From assembly GCF_019279795.1 (NCBI RefSeq), contig NC_056733.1, positions 1,422,758,552-1,422,822,551 of the forward strand: a stretch of 64,000 nucleotides of DNA. Reading direction: 5' to 3'. Both the position numbers and the translations under genes were made by a program. Below the pieces are notes generated by a model. That model searched no databases, was not told the origin of the DNA, and saw nothing but the letters and a program-made list of their open reading frames with translations. This DNA comes from Protopterus annectens. Lineage: Eukaryota > Chordata > Ceratodontiformes > Protopteridae. This document shows, piece by piece, positions 34,668-46,804 of the stretch; position 1 is the stretch's first letter, and each line of letters begins with the position of its first letter.

Positions 34668-35950
34668 GTTCATAGGTTTATAGGTTCATAGGTGTGTACT
34701 AGGCTAATGGCTCTGGGGCCTTTACAAGACTAGACCACAGGATTACCTTGGCATCGTGCCACCTCACCTTAGTTCCCAGTGCCTCTATCAAGTAAAGCCA
34801 CTGGAGTGATCCCTGGGGTGAATTTTCTATTTCCCATCCACACATCAATATTTCACTTGAAGAGGGCCAGTGAGGTGCTGCGTTTGACATATATGGGAAG
34901 TCTATTCCATAGCATGGGCAGTCTCTGGGTTATGAACCTGTCCCTCCAGCATGTTCTGTTGATTGTGGTAATGAAGTTGAAGTCTCTGGAGCATGTGGTG
35001 CGGAGGGATTGGGATTTCTTTAGATGTAGCATTTCTAACAGAGCTGGTCAGACATGGCTTTCTAAGTTAAACAGAGATCGCCTCTAAGGAGGCGATATGA
35101 GACAGAATAGTTGGAGTTTTTTAGTCTGTCCATATAAGACAAATGTTTAAGGCCTAGGATCCTCTTTGTGAGGTACTTTTGCGGCCACTCCGGTTGTTTC
35201 AGATGTTTAGTGAGGTACATGCCAAATGGGGCATTGTACTCAATGATTGGCCTAATGAGGGAAGAGTAGAGGGAGACAATGACCTCTTTCTTCCTGGATG
35301 CAAAACCCTTAGTAATGAGATGTGTCACATAGAAGGACTTTCTGACCACAGTGGCAATGTGATAGTCAAAAGAGAGGTTGCTGTCAACCTGTGTTCCCAG
35401 ATCTCTTATAATGTCTTCTGTGTTCAGCGGACTACCATCGATGTGGTAAGCCATGGGAACTGTATTTTTCCCAAAGGAAATGACGACACATTTTTTGGCA
35501 TTGAGCTTAAGGCCATGGTTCTGATACCAGTCGTTGGTCTCAGTGAGGCCTTTCTGTAGGATGTCAACATCACTTGGGGAGTTAATAATAGCTCCCAACT
35601 TGCAATTATATGCAGACTTTGTCAGCCAGAGTCCATTTGTGTTGGCCTGGACTTCAGAGAAGTAGATACCAAACAGGAGAGGACCCAGGACCAAATCCTG
35701 TGGGACTCCACTCATGACTGGTCGGCAGTCTGACTTGGAGTTAACTACTTTTACACTGTGGGTTCTACCTGTGAGCCAGTTTGCAGCCCACCTAGTGATA
35801 TAGGGGTTGATGCCTAGCTTTGTGAGTTTTTTTATGATTCCTGAGTGGGGAATGGTATCAAGGCCTTGGCCAGATCAAGGTAGGCTGTATGAACCACCTT
35901 GCCTTCATTCACAGCTCTGGTGACTGACTCAAAGAAGTTGACCAATCATG
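34668..35950 (-). mobile_element. CR1 LINE copy C, 5'-truncated, inverted to B
   Basis: Minus strand. The 3' end (CCTATGAACCTATAAACC before AATTA) is at 34668; the 5' end is in the RT near NLVDFF (about 35950). It lies tail-to-tail with copy B, 133 bp away. Confidence 0.87.
34775..35945 (-). pseudogene. CR1-C ORF2 C-terminal half
   Basis: Minus-strand ORF of 217 codons (35062-35715) with SGVPQDLVLGPLLFGIYFSE, EVQANTNGLWLTK, then SAYNCKLG where the family has FADDCKLG. All but one residue of the catalytic box is lost. KGLTETNDWYQNHGLKLNAK and the CR1 C-terminal region with RPIIEYNAPFGMYLTKHL follow. A stop at 35062 and later frameshifts separate the last 90 codons. The first part (35716-35945) continues upstream with AYLDLAKA and HTVKVVNSK. 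Confidence 0.82.
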
Positions 35951-36478
35951 CTCTTACTTGATATCTTAAGTCCCTCTTATGGTGATGTGCTTAATTTCCC
36001 ACTCTCTAACTCATTTACTGTATGACCCTTAACTCTTACATCCCATCTTCTATGCCAAGCCATTCTGTCATATCATTTCTAATGTCCTATACTTAACCTC
36101 TTGCAGAATACCATCTGTGCAATCATGTAAAACTCTGTGTGACTGCTAACATAACTGATGTATGCACTATACTTAAATGTTTTTTAAGCTTTATTACAAT
36201 TAAACATCTGCAATTATATCTGTATTACACAAGTCTCTTATGTCTTATGACTATTACTTTTCCATAATCAACCTTTTGTATCTTAACAGTATTCAATTAC
36301 TGTAAACTTTAACTGAGTTAGTGCCAGCATTTTGAATTATGCACCATTTCAAATGCTATTTCAAGAGGTGTTTCTAGTAAACTGTCTGCTAAGAAGAACG
36401 TTTCTATATTATCAATTCTAACAGTGATTTCCTTGTCTCGCTTAGATTCCTTTTCTTCTGCTGTGTATATTTGTTTTT
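35951..36478. other. No feature recognised
   Basis: AT-rich, pyrimidine-rich sequence. Might be the 3' UTR of an older LINE but no terminus was found. Confidence 0.35.
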
Positions 36479-36762
36479 CATACCTTTTAACTGTCAAGAT
36501 TTTTGCCTCATATTTTTGGTCTATTCCTCATAAAATGTATGGTTTTCTGGCAAATCACCAAGGACTGAAGTATTTAAATAATGACATACATTTGTCTTTC
36601 AGACTTCATATTCTTTGGGAAATGCATGCTAAAAGAAATCCTATTATTCTAGCAACTTTTTATGTTTATAAAAGCAATATTTAAGATCTTTCCCTATTTT
36701 GGGGTCCTTGTGCCCCCATTATTTTAGGCTTTGTATAGATTTCTTGCACTACAAGCTTGCTT
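36479..36762 (+). mobile_element. MITE family M1, copy 2
   Basis: Begins CATACCTTTTAACTGTCAAG and shares TTTTCTGGCAAATCACCAAGG, TTAAATAATGACATACA, ATTCTAGCAACTTTTTATG and CCCTATTTTGGGG with the other copies. The right terminus has decayed. Confidence 0.7.
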
Positions 36763-37179
36763 ATTATTGTATTTTATTTTTGAAAATGCTTTTGAATGAG
36801 ATTGTTTTACTTTCCGGTTTTCTCATCTGGACACTCCTGGTTAGCAAATATAAATAAGTGAAAACTGCAAAGTTATGTAAAGGTGAAGGGTCATGGTACA
36901 CAAGGATGCTGAAAAAGCAGAGCTGCTAAATGTCCATTTCCTTACACTATTCAGGAAGGAACTGCATAGAAAAAAAAATGAATATTTACCAAATCTAGTA
37001 AACAGAAGAGACTAAGATAAGGGATCAATCCCAGTCCTTTGATGGAAGAAAGGGTCTTGAAAGAACATCAAAATTACATAAGACAACAGTGCCTTACAGA
37101 ATTTGTCTCAAAATTGTTTAGGAAACAAGGTATGAAAATGTAATACTACTAACCAACTTTTTAAACGATTTTTAGGAGG
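36763..37179. other. No gene recognised
   Basis: AT-rich. GGACACTCCTGGTTAGCAAA at 36830-36850 may be a decayed L2-like tail. Confidence 0.35.
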
Positions 37180-37760
37180 ACAGAAGTTTCTTTAAAATTG
37201 GATGAAAAATATAATTTGTCTTTACAACAGTGAGAGAAAGAGAGGTAATAAAAACATTTGTCTGTCAGTCTGAACTCTTGTCTTGGGGAAATTATGGAAT
37301 CTCTAAAGAATTTTAGATTATCTGGAAATCAAAGACTATAAAATACAAAAGGAAGTTCATCCCAGACAAAATGTTCTTTTACTAGATAACAAGAGTATTG
37401 GATCCCTAGAAAGAGGTTGTGTGACTCGACTTTCTCAAGAAATTTAACATAGTTTCACACGATATGATAAAGACAAATTAGAAAGTCTTAGGGTGGGTTG
37501 TACAATGGTATCATGGGTAAAACACTGGCTGCAAAATAAGACATAAAGGGTCATAGTAAACGGAATCCACTCATAAGAAAGGGTGTTGTGCTGTGGAATG
37601 CCACAGGGGTCAGTACTGAGATCAGTCCTTTCTAGATGCCATTTATGTAACACTGCATAAGATTGGGGGAGGCATATCATTTTTGCTGAAGATGCAAAGT
37701 TAGGCAAAAAGGATGGTGCACAAGAAAATATAAAAACTAATTATGCAGTACTTGCCAACC
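37180..37760 (+). pseudogene. Diverged CR1-like RT fragment
   Basis: Reading through frameshifts gives ERGCVTRLSQEI, YDKDKLESLRVGCTMVSWVK HWLQNKT, IVNGIHS, RVLCCGMPQGSVL and FAEDAKLGKKDG. This is the order of the CR1/L3-type palm (GLP-VSWVKNWL, NG--S, GVPQGSVLGP, FADDTKL). It is a different, older lineage from copies A-E (the TKL-type FADD box). No intact ORF. Confidence 0.6.
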
Positions 37761-38170
37761 CAGGATGAAAGGTAAAAAAATGCCAGTTTAAATTGAGTGA
37801 CTAAAAGGCAAACTAATGCAACAAGAAAGAAAAAAAACAGGAAAGGAGTACACAATGACCACTGAAATACCTAGTAGGTACCAAAATGGCAGTGACTACT
37901 ATAAGGAGTGGGTGACTGGGGTAGTTTTTATCAGAAGCTGCTAGCAATGAGGGTAGCAGGGAAAATGGTAGAACACTGGGCTGTGTACTGAGAGGTATCA
38001 GCATGCACAGGTATCACTATGCAGCAAGTTGAAACAACTCCACCTGGAAACCTGTGTGCTCACGTTCATAAGGATACAGAAAGAGCAGAGGCAATAAAGA
38101 GGTCTTCAACAAAACCTATGTAAAGAGTCTCTAGAAGGGCTAAACACAAACAGCGTTCAAGAAAGAAAGA

Positions 38171-38171
<1 letters not shown>
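37761..38171. other. No feature recognised
   Basis: A-rich unique-looking sequence. Confidence 0.35.
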
Positions 38172-38249
<78 letters not shown>

Positions 38250-38254
38250 AATGT
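38172..38254. repeat. (TG)n microsatellite
   Basis: About 40 TG dinucleotides. Confidence 0.95.
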
Positions 38255-38440
38255 ATGGAGTATGTAATAGAAGAGTGACTCACTGTTTAACGTTCTGCTT
38301 TAATTTCAATGTCTGGGTCTCAGTCTTGATTCCTGGTTACTGCATGTAACCTGAATATCTCTATGAGTTTCTTTTTTGTACTTCAGTTTCCTCCAAATTT
38401 CCTCAACTGTGCTTGATGGTTAACTGGTGACTCTAAATAC

Positions 38441-38453
38441 AAACACACACACG

Positions 38454-38528
<75 letters not shown>
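38441..38528. repeat. (CA)n microsatellite
   Basis: About 43 CA dinucleotides. With the TG tract at 38172 it forms a loosely spaced inverted pair. Confidence 0.95.
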
Positions 38529-38530
<2 letters not shown>

Positions 38531-38681
38531 TTACTTGTAGATTACTGTACCATTCATTTTACCTAATCATGAAACATCAAAAAAGTTAATCTAAAACATA
38601 TTTAGTCTAAAAGTTATTTAATCAAACTATATTTCATCTAACATATGTCATAAACTGAAAATACTCCTTCCAAAGTCATTT

Positions 38682-39530
38682 TTGCTTGAAGGAATGCTAG
38701 GGGCTGCTGCAGGTCTGCTACATCTGTATGTGCTAGATGCTGAGGTCAATGCTGCTGCTGACAATAGGCCTAGACAGAGAAGGAGAAGAGTGTTCAGGCC
38801 CAGGGTAAGTTTCCAGGAGCTACATGAGCTGGAGATTGTAGAGCACTACAGGGTGGACAGGGACATACTACAAGAACTCACTGAGCTCTGCCTCCCTCAA
38901 CTCAGATCCAGAGCCAACAGAGGGGAACCCATCCCAGTGGACACAAAGGTATGTGTAGCTCTTAGGATACTAGCCATAGGTACTTTCCAAGAATCAACTG
39001 GGGACACGATAGGGGGTCTCACAGGCATCAGCATCCAAGCTACTCCACCAGTTCATGGATGCCATACTGCCACATGCCTGCATGGTCATTTACTGGGGGA
39101 TGCTGGCTACGCACTGGAACCATGGATGACGACACCCATCAGAAATGCACATACCCATGTAAGAATGCCATAATGAGGCACACACACAAACTAGGAACAT
39201 CATAGAGCATGTGTTTGGGCTGCTGAAGTTACGCTTGCAGTGCCTCGATATATCTGGTGGGGCCCTACAGTACTCTTCAGCCACATGTGCACAGATGTTC
39301 ACAGTATGTGCCATGCTACACAATATGTTCCTGTGGAAAAAGCTGCAGCAGGATCAGCAAAGGGAAGGGATATACAGCCACCCACCAGTGCCTAGGTCCT
39401 AACAGCCACACCCACAGGAGGACTCAGAGGAGGAACCCCCTGAGGATGTCCCTGTAGACATATGTAGGTGTGCCCAGTATGCTCTGGCCTTGGCCAAGAG
39501 ACAATGCATAGCACAGTCACTGACAACCTA
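38682..39530 (+). pseudogene. PIF/Harbinger (HARBI1-like) transposase, internally deleted
   Basis: Opens with LGAAAGLLHLYVLDAEVNAA and the basic block RPRQRRRRVFRP, then EIVEHYRVDRDILQELTE, RANRGEPIPVDTKVCVALRI and GTFQESTGDTIGG-LTGISI. The next recognisable piece is HLLGDAGYALEPWMTTPIRN, followed out of frame by NIIEHVFGLLKLRLQCLD (39196-39250, catalytic Glu codon at 39205) and LQYSSATCAQMFTVCAMLHNM. About 90 residues that should hold the first two catalytic Asp (the D-T and W-G-S-HD blocks) are missing between about 39046 and 39086. The ORF stops at 39173. A DDE transposase that cannot cut. Confidence 0.8.
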
Positions 39531-39532
39531 GT

Positions 39533-40181
39533 GCCCTAGGGACTGACACCTTCCTCCAACTTGCATACATATAGTAAAAATGATGCCAGCCAGCCCAGAC
39601 AACTTGTACCTAACCATGTATTGACTGTGTACTGCATGCATCAGACAGAGTTGGCACCGAACTACAGGTCTGTCAACTGCTGCATTTGCAAGGTAAGTTC
39701 ACTCACCTATACACCACTTGTAAGGAGTACAAGAATATGGTAGCACATGTATTGGACTTGCCGCATGTATGTAAGGGAATACATTGGGCTACTGAGCTAC
39801 ATGGAGAGAACTACTGTAACAGCCACATGGGACAACAGGTACCCAGTTCAATAGTACGCACTCCATAATATTCACTAGACCACATGGCTGGAAAATCTAC
39901 TACAATATTCAAAGGAGATTGCAAACAATGGGGTCACAGGACAGTCACACAACTGTCTATGCCAGCAGATCATGGGCTAGTTGTCCTCCACCCCCAACAC
40001 ATCATGTTCCCATACAACTGCTGTAATAGTAAGTCAGCAATGATATATCAGCAGACCGGTCAATCTCTGGGCTGTGACATAGAAAGTGAGCACACATTGT
40101 ATGTCACACATAACGCAAGGATGGCAATGTATGTCTGTATGCTGTTGATTGTGATGAATGACACATCTCTGTCTGGTGGCT
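39533..40181. other. No gene; CATG/TGTA-rich sequence
   Basis: Distinct composition, rich in ACATG, CATGT and TGTAC words and poor in CpG. The same texture continues through 40260-40980 and 46230-53200. No domain was recognised. Confidence 0.45.
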
Positions 40182-40260
40182 GGTGTGGCTCAGTGGGCTA
40201 GAGATGTTAGCATGGGTGATGGTGTTGATGGTTTGAATCTGGCAGCATCCACATCTTTTG
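40182..40260 (+). mobile_element. tRNA-like SINE head
   Basis: A box in TGGTGTGGCTCAGTGGGCTA and B box GGTTTGAATCTGG, about 45 bp apart. No core or tail was recognised. Could be a tRNA pseudogene. Confidence 0.45.
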
Positions 40261-41114
<854 letters not shown>

Positions 41115-41131
41115 AGCTATATATATTTCAC

Positions 41132-41939
41132 TGATTTGTTTTCTTTACCTTGTGTTTTACTTGTATTCTGCTTTTAACTGCATATTAAAACTTGAAAAGA
41201 GACCACAGCTATGTCTCTTGTGAGTCAGGCAGAAATCAGAACAGATCAATTAAGGACTCACACATAAGATAGAACAGGTTAGTTAAGGTTAATCATCTGT
41301 GAACTGAAGGGGTCGAGCTAGGAACTAAACCTTCTATTTAAGGGGTAAAATAAAACATTTCAGAGCTTTCCTAGAAAGATTAACCCAGACTCTGCTACAC
41401 TTTGCTGTAAGGGAAAGGTTAATTTGTTTTTTATTTGTTGTATTTTGTATTACTTTATTGCCTTTTTCTATTTTGAATACTGTGATTTGTTTTCTTTACC
41501 TTGTGTTTTACTTGTATTCTGCTTTTAACTGCATATTAAAACTTGAAAAGAGACCACAGCTTTGTCTCTTGTGAGTCTGGCAGAAATCAGAACAGATCAA
41601 TTAAGGACTCACACATAAGACAGAACAGGTTAGTTAAGGTTAATCATCTGTGAACTGAGGGGGTGGAGCTAAGAACTAAACCATCTATTTAAGGGGTAAA
41701 ATAAAACATTTCAAAGCTTTACTAGAAATATTAACCCAGACTCTGCTACACTTTGCTGTGAGGGAAAGATTAGTTTGGTTTTTATTTGTTGTAGTTTGTA
41801 TTACTTTATTGCCTTTTTCTATTTTGAATACTGTGATTTGTATTCTTTACCTTGTGTTTTACTTGTATTCTGCTTTTAACTGCATATTAAAACTTGAAAA
41901 GAGACCACAGCTCTGTCTCTTGTGAGTCAGGCAGAACTT
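41132..41939. repeat. 351-bp tandem repeat, 2.3 units
   Basis: Landmark TGATTTGTTTTCTTTACCTT at 41132, 41483 and (TGATTTGTATTC) 41834. Period 351 bp, about 95% alike by eye. Each full unit carries TATTTAAGGGGTAAAATAAA and a TATTAAAACTTGAAAAGAGA block. The array lies directly upstream of CR1-D, so it could be a promoter-like monomer array or an independent satellite. Confidence 0.9.
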
Positions 41940-42339
41940 TTTTTCTCCACTCTCCCACCTGGTTACTGTTGTGTTCTTAAGCACCACTGTCTTTCTAGTT
42001 GCCTGCCCCTTATGTTAATTTGACCATATATCTCATTTCCTCTCTGCTTTTACTGGCTTGTGTGAGCAAGCACAAAATTATCATTTTGTGAACTCACTCC
42101 CATTCAACTATTTCAATTTATTGGCCATCCTACTGTATTCCATAGTACCAGAATACAAAAGTGACCACCCCCTTTCAATCTATCTTGATGTTTTAAAAAT
42201 AGTGGCTCTCCAAAACTTAACTTTTTAGACAGGTAAAACTCAAGTTACCTACTTTCACATCTAACTCCTCTAGTGCACACTGCAGTGTTTAGGATAAACC
42301 ATTTTTTTTCTTTGTACCTTTAAGCATCCATGTGACTAG
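41940..42339. other. Unassigned, possible CR1-D 5' region
   Basis: Pyrimidine-rich. A short TTTATTGGCCAT motif recalls the CR1 5' region (TTTATTGGCCATTTGGG in copy E). No clear boundary. Confidence 0.35.
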
Positions 42340-42521
42340 CACTTACTCTAAAACCTGCTAGAAAGCAATAGGAAGCCTTAAACTGATACAAGCACTCAAC
42401 TCTCCTTGTTAATAAGGATAAATTAATTGTAGGCACTAAACAGTTTATAATTGCAAAGTACCTTGCTAAGGTAAGGGAAAACAGCTCTTGTACTTTACAA
42501 AAAAAAAGCACCAAACCAGGC

Positions 42522-43486
42522 ATGTCAAAGTGTCAGCTTCCGGTGATTTCTCCTGTCCACCTGGTGAATCTAGGCATACTGGGGCAATGCAGCAATTGCC
42601 TGATGTACACAGACAAGCCTCTCCTCCTACCACCCAACAGTACAACCTGCGAGAGATGCACTTACATAGCCAAACTGGAAGCAAAGCTCTCTCCACCCAA
42701 GATTGTGCCAGACAGTCAAGAGGAGAAGGTTAACACCCGCACTACACCTCAAGCAACACATAGCCCTTCTAAACCCACACCACCAACACCCTCACATAGC
42801 AACACATATGCGGAGGTCCTTAACAGTAACCTGCCCAAGCAACAAGGACCTCCGAAGCTGAAACACAAACACCAATCACAACCAAAGTGTCACATACCTC
42901 ACAACTCCAGTGTGCCACCCAACAACAGCCCCTAAGGCAAGACAACATACCCAACACTTTAGTCATAGGTGACTCTATAGTCATGCACACTGATGTCCCA
43001 CTCACCAGGCTGAACAAGGAGAAAATTACAGTCAGCTGCCTGTCAGGTGCCAGGATCTGCCACATAAAGCATGCACTCAAGTCACTCCACAACAAGTACA
43101 AATATGACTCTATCATTGTCCATGTTGGAGTGAATGACTTGAAACGTACCTCCCTGGACTACATGAAAAGAGACATGGAAGAGCTCTTGGATCATGTGGC
43201 CCAGGCAGTTATGACCCTAGCTCTGAGTAGCATCCTGCCTTCATCCAGAATGATACCACGGTATAAGGACAAAATGATTGACTTCAACAATTGGCTAAGC
43301 TTCTGGTGCCATTCAAAGGGGATCCAGTATCTGTCTGCCTGGGATGACATGATCGACAGAGCACGATGCTTTGCCAGAGATGGTCTGCACCTGTCGCCCC
43401 AGGGATTCAGGTTATTGGCTAAGACTCTTGCCATCCCTATAGTGCCTTTTTTAGGCAAAGTTCAAAGGACAAAACCACCACCGTAA
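42522..43486 (+). pseudogene. CR1-D ORF1 (zinc finger plus SGNH esterase), frameshifted
   Basis: N-terminal frame 42522-42935 has CSNC and CERC ligand pairs and a proline/lysine-rich linker. The frame shifts at about 42880. The C-terminal frame 42887-43486 has NTLVIGDSIVMHTD (nucleophile Ser), VSCLSGARICHI, VHVGVNDLKRTSLDYMKRDM and RDGLHLSPQGFRLL (Asp and His). So all catalytic residues survive although the two halves are out of frame. Ends VPFLGKVQRTKPPP. Confidence 0.85.
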
Positions 43487-44629
43487 CATGTACAAGCATG
43501 CAAAATATGAAAGTAATACTACTCAATGGTAGAAGTCTAAACCTCAAAATGCACTCTCTCAAGGCACTCATAAAATGGAGAACATCAATATCTGTGCAGT
43601 AACTGAGACCTGGTTCAAGGCTCCAGAGAGCACCCCTGCAATACCGGGCTACAATTCTTACCACACTTTTTGGCCACCAAACCAGGACCAAAACACTAAA
43701 GGTGGAGGAGTGTCCATATTCACCAAGGATATTCACACCACCAGTCTAGTTGCCCAACACAATGCATCTGAAATTCTCCAGGTGCAACTAACACTAGGTA
43801 AGACTGCAATCCAAATTGTAGCTTGCTAAAGATCCCCCACTATGCCCCAAGATTCTCACTACACATTTCTAAACATACTGGAAAGTATTAAGATACAACC
43901 AAACACCCTAATACTGGGTGATTTCAACTACCCTGCCATTAACTGGAAAAACTACCCATGTACCAGCACCTTTGCCCAACAGTTCTTGGAATTAATAAAT
44001 TCCAATGCCCTGGATCAACTAATCCATAGTCCCATCAGAGGCTCCAATATCCTAGACCTGGCCATTACCAACATGGGAAATTGATGCTCCACACCTATGG
44101 TCACCCCCTCGTTAGTCATGTCTGACCATAAGCTAATCACCCTTGACATCCACATCTCCCCCACCCCTACCCCCAGTAAGGAAACCTCTGTAAAAAAACT
44201 TCTCCAAAGCCAACTTCATGCTACTCAAGTCAGAAGTGACAAACTTCATGACACCCATGCAGACATGAACTGAAAATTCAACTGCTGAATCCTACACTAA
44301 AGCACTGTATGAGCACATCCAGTCATGCATGAATCATACCATCCCAAGTAGAACCAAGATGCTCTCCTCCAAAAAAAAGAAAGCCAATCTGGTGGTCCCC
44401 TGCCATAAACAAAAGGAAGAAACTGTTGCAGAAAAGAGGAAAATCCCAGGATGCAAAAAACTCCCTTACCAGCATCAGTAAGAAGCTGAGATCCCTCATA
44501 AAATCCTCCAAAGCTAGTTACAAAAATAAAATTGCCAAAGATTCCAAAGACAACCACAAGGCATTCTTTAGCTATGTCAAGAATCTAAATGGCAATGCTC
44601 AGATCTGCTCTGAGCTACAACAGAATGGC

Positions 44630-44958
44630 ATTAATATACTGATTCATACACCAACGGCCAGCAATCGCAATACTAACACACTAGAATCCAAGGTAAATAG
44701 AAAATGTTTATTGAGTATCCATTTTAGATTTCTTGTTCAAACCGGTTTTGGCTAACCAGCCTTCATCAGTGAATAGAATTTTCCATCCAATGTGAACAGT
44801 GAATATTTATACATAGCCCCAACCAATGGAAAACATGCTATGATCCAACAAAATGGTTCAAGCAACCAAGTTAGCAATAGGCATCAAAGTTTACATCACA
44901 ATGTTAGTAATAATGTATGAGACATAATAAAACATTACAAAACAAAATAATGAAATAA
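44630..44958 (-). mobile_element. Penelope-like element fragment with hammerhead core
   Basis: Sequence foreign to CR1, flanked by CR1 ORF2 on both sides. On the minus strand it carries CTGATGA, a hairpin GGCTGGTTAGCC and AAAAC (44745-44769), the core of the hammerhead ribozymes found in the terminal repeats of Penelope-like elements. The remaining sequence (TAATAAAACATTACAAAAC, poly-purine) has no coding capacity. The family assignment rests on the ribozyme core alone. Confidence 0.5.
44741..44770 (-). ncRNA. Decayed hammerhead ribozyme core
   Basis: Minus strand reads CACTGATGA, then stem II GGCTGGTTAGCC, then AAAACCGG. The consensus is CUGAUGA, stem II, GAAAC. The single core change (G to A right after the stem) sits where the consensus would have a CpG, so deamination explains it. 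With that base changed it should not cleave. Stems I and III were not defined. Confidence 0.5.
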
Positions 44959-46060
44959 AACCTACACCATAAAAGTAACCAACTCCAAATCCAACTCCAG
45001 ACAAGTGACAAGTGGAGTACCTCAGGGTTCAGTCCTGGGACTGCTCTTGTTTGGCATCTACTTCTCTGAAGTACAGGCCAACACTAAGGGACTCTGGCTA
45101 ACAAAGTTTGCAGATGACTGCAAACTGGGAGCCATTATTGAATCCCCAGATGATGTGGATATTCTACAAAAGGGCCTTACAGAGACAGATGCTTAGTGCC
45201 AGAGCCATGGGCTCAAGCTCAATGTCAAGAAATGTATAGTTATCCCCTTTGGGAAAAAAGCATGTACCCGTGAATTACCACATAGGTGGCAGTACACTAA
45301 ACACTGAAAGTGAGATAAGAGACTTAGGGACACAGGTGGAGAGTGGTCTCACCTTTGATAACCACATCACCACAACAGTCAGAAAATCCTTCTATGTGGC
45401 ACACCTCATCACTAAGGGCTTTTCATCCAGAAAAAAAGGAGGTCATTGTCCCACTGTACTCATCCCTCATTAGACCCATTATAGAATACAATGCCCTATT
45501 TGGTATGTATCTTTCAAGACATCTGCAGCAACTATAAAGGCTGCAGAAATACCTCACTAAAAGAATCACAGGCCTAAAGCAGATGCCCTATGCTGACCAT
45601 CTAAAAAAACTCCAGCTATACTCTGCTGCATATCGTCTACTCAGATGCAATCTCTGCTTAACAGACAAAGCCATGTCAAACCCAGAGCTGTTGGACATGC
45701 TACACTTAAAGAAATCCCAGTTCTTCAGAGCCACATGCTTCAGGGATCTAAACCTTGTCATCACAATGAAAAAAAACATGCTGGAGGGATAGATTCCTGA
45801 CCCAGAGACTCCCCAGACTCTGGAATAGACTGCCCATACATGTCAAGCAGAGCGCCTCTTTGCCCCTCTTCAAAAGGAACCTTGATGATTGGATGGGAGA
45901 TAGGAAATTCACCCCGGGGATCACGTCAGTCACCCTGCTAGACACGGGTCCAGGGAAGTAAATATTGTGGGAAGAAATAGCCAGGGAATTGTTATGGCTA
46001 GGCTTGTTTAGGCCCTAGGGTCGATAGCCTAGTACCAACCTACGAACCTATAAGCCTATG

Positions 46061-46144
46061 ATACATAGACTCTCCACATATATCTACATAACACATATAC
46101 ATAATGTACACACACAATGACATTTATAGAGACATTCCTGTTAT

Positions 46145-46222
<78 letters not shown>
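46061..46222. repeat. (TA)n(TG)n microsatellite after CR1-D
   Basis: ACAT/ACAC-rich lead, TA repeats 46153-46196, TG repeats 46197-46222. Confidence 0.9.
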
Positions 46223-46746
46223 GGGATGTATGAATTTCTTCACATACTCTTGGAATGCTGAGGTTATCTCCACTCACACATCAATACAGTTGCCCAAAGG
46301 AACCAAACCAAGGCCGCAGCAGTACATATTCCACTCACCCACAGACCCATGTGCCTGTGGAATGTCACCATGTAGACAGACACAGGTGAACAGGTGGTGT
46401 AATTTATAATGGTTTCAACGCATGCCTTGGACAGGGAAATTGGCCCTGGCCACATGTTTGCCTATCTAACTGCAAGCAGCCGCATATAGCCATACTGGTA
46501 ACTGTACACACATAGTAGGATATTAACAGGTATCCCACTTCTAGGACACTCGATACAATAACAGTATCAAGCAGTATCACTCTGCAGGCCACACATGCTG
46601 TCCAACACAAGTCTACTTTCTGTACACAACAAGTACAGAGCCTGCAATCACATATACAACAGATGTAACCTGTGACGTATGCGATAAGTACTGTGAGCTA
46701 TAGTGTGCAACTGTAGATAGGTAGGAGTTCTACTCTCACATCAGCC

Positions 46747-46804
<58 letters not shown>

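Larger units (their letters stand above)
43512..45960 (+). pseudogene. CR1-D ORF2, broken and gapped
   Basis: The start codon is lost (ATACTACTC instead of ATGCTACTC). The endonuclease reads ICAVTETWFKAP, GGGVSIFTKD, then a stop at 43827, GDFNYPAINWKN, another stop at 44082 and VMSDHKLITLD. The linker is open to about 44628. The palm core with PLHKGG and LDLAKAF is absent, replaced by the foreign insert. It resumes with VTSGVPQGSVLGLLLFG (from about 45008), KFADDCKLG, a stop at 45194 and the C-terminal domain in several frames. Confidence 0.83.
42340..46060 (+). mobile_element. CR1 LINE copy D, interrupted
   Basis: 5' region from AACCTGCTAGAAAGCAATAG (similar to 59298 in copy E), ORF1 42522-43486, ORF2 remains 43512-45960, and 3' end ATAGCCTAGTACCAACC with 8-bp repeats. 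About 675 bp of RT sequence is replaced by about 330 bp of foreign sequence (44630-44958). More diverged than B and E. Confidence 0.88.
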
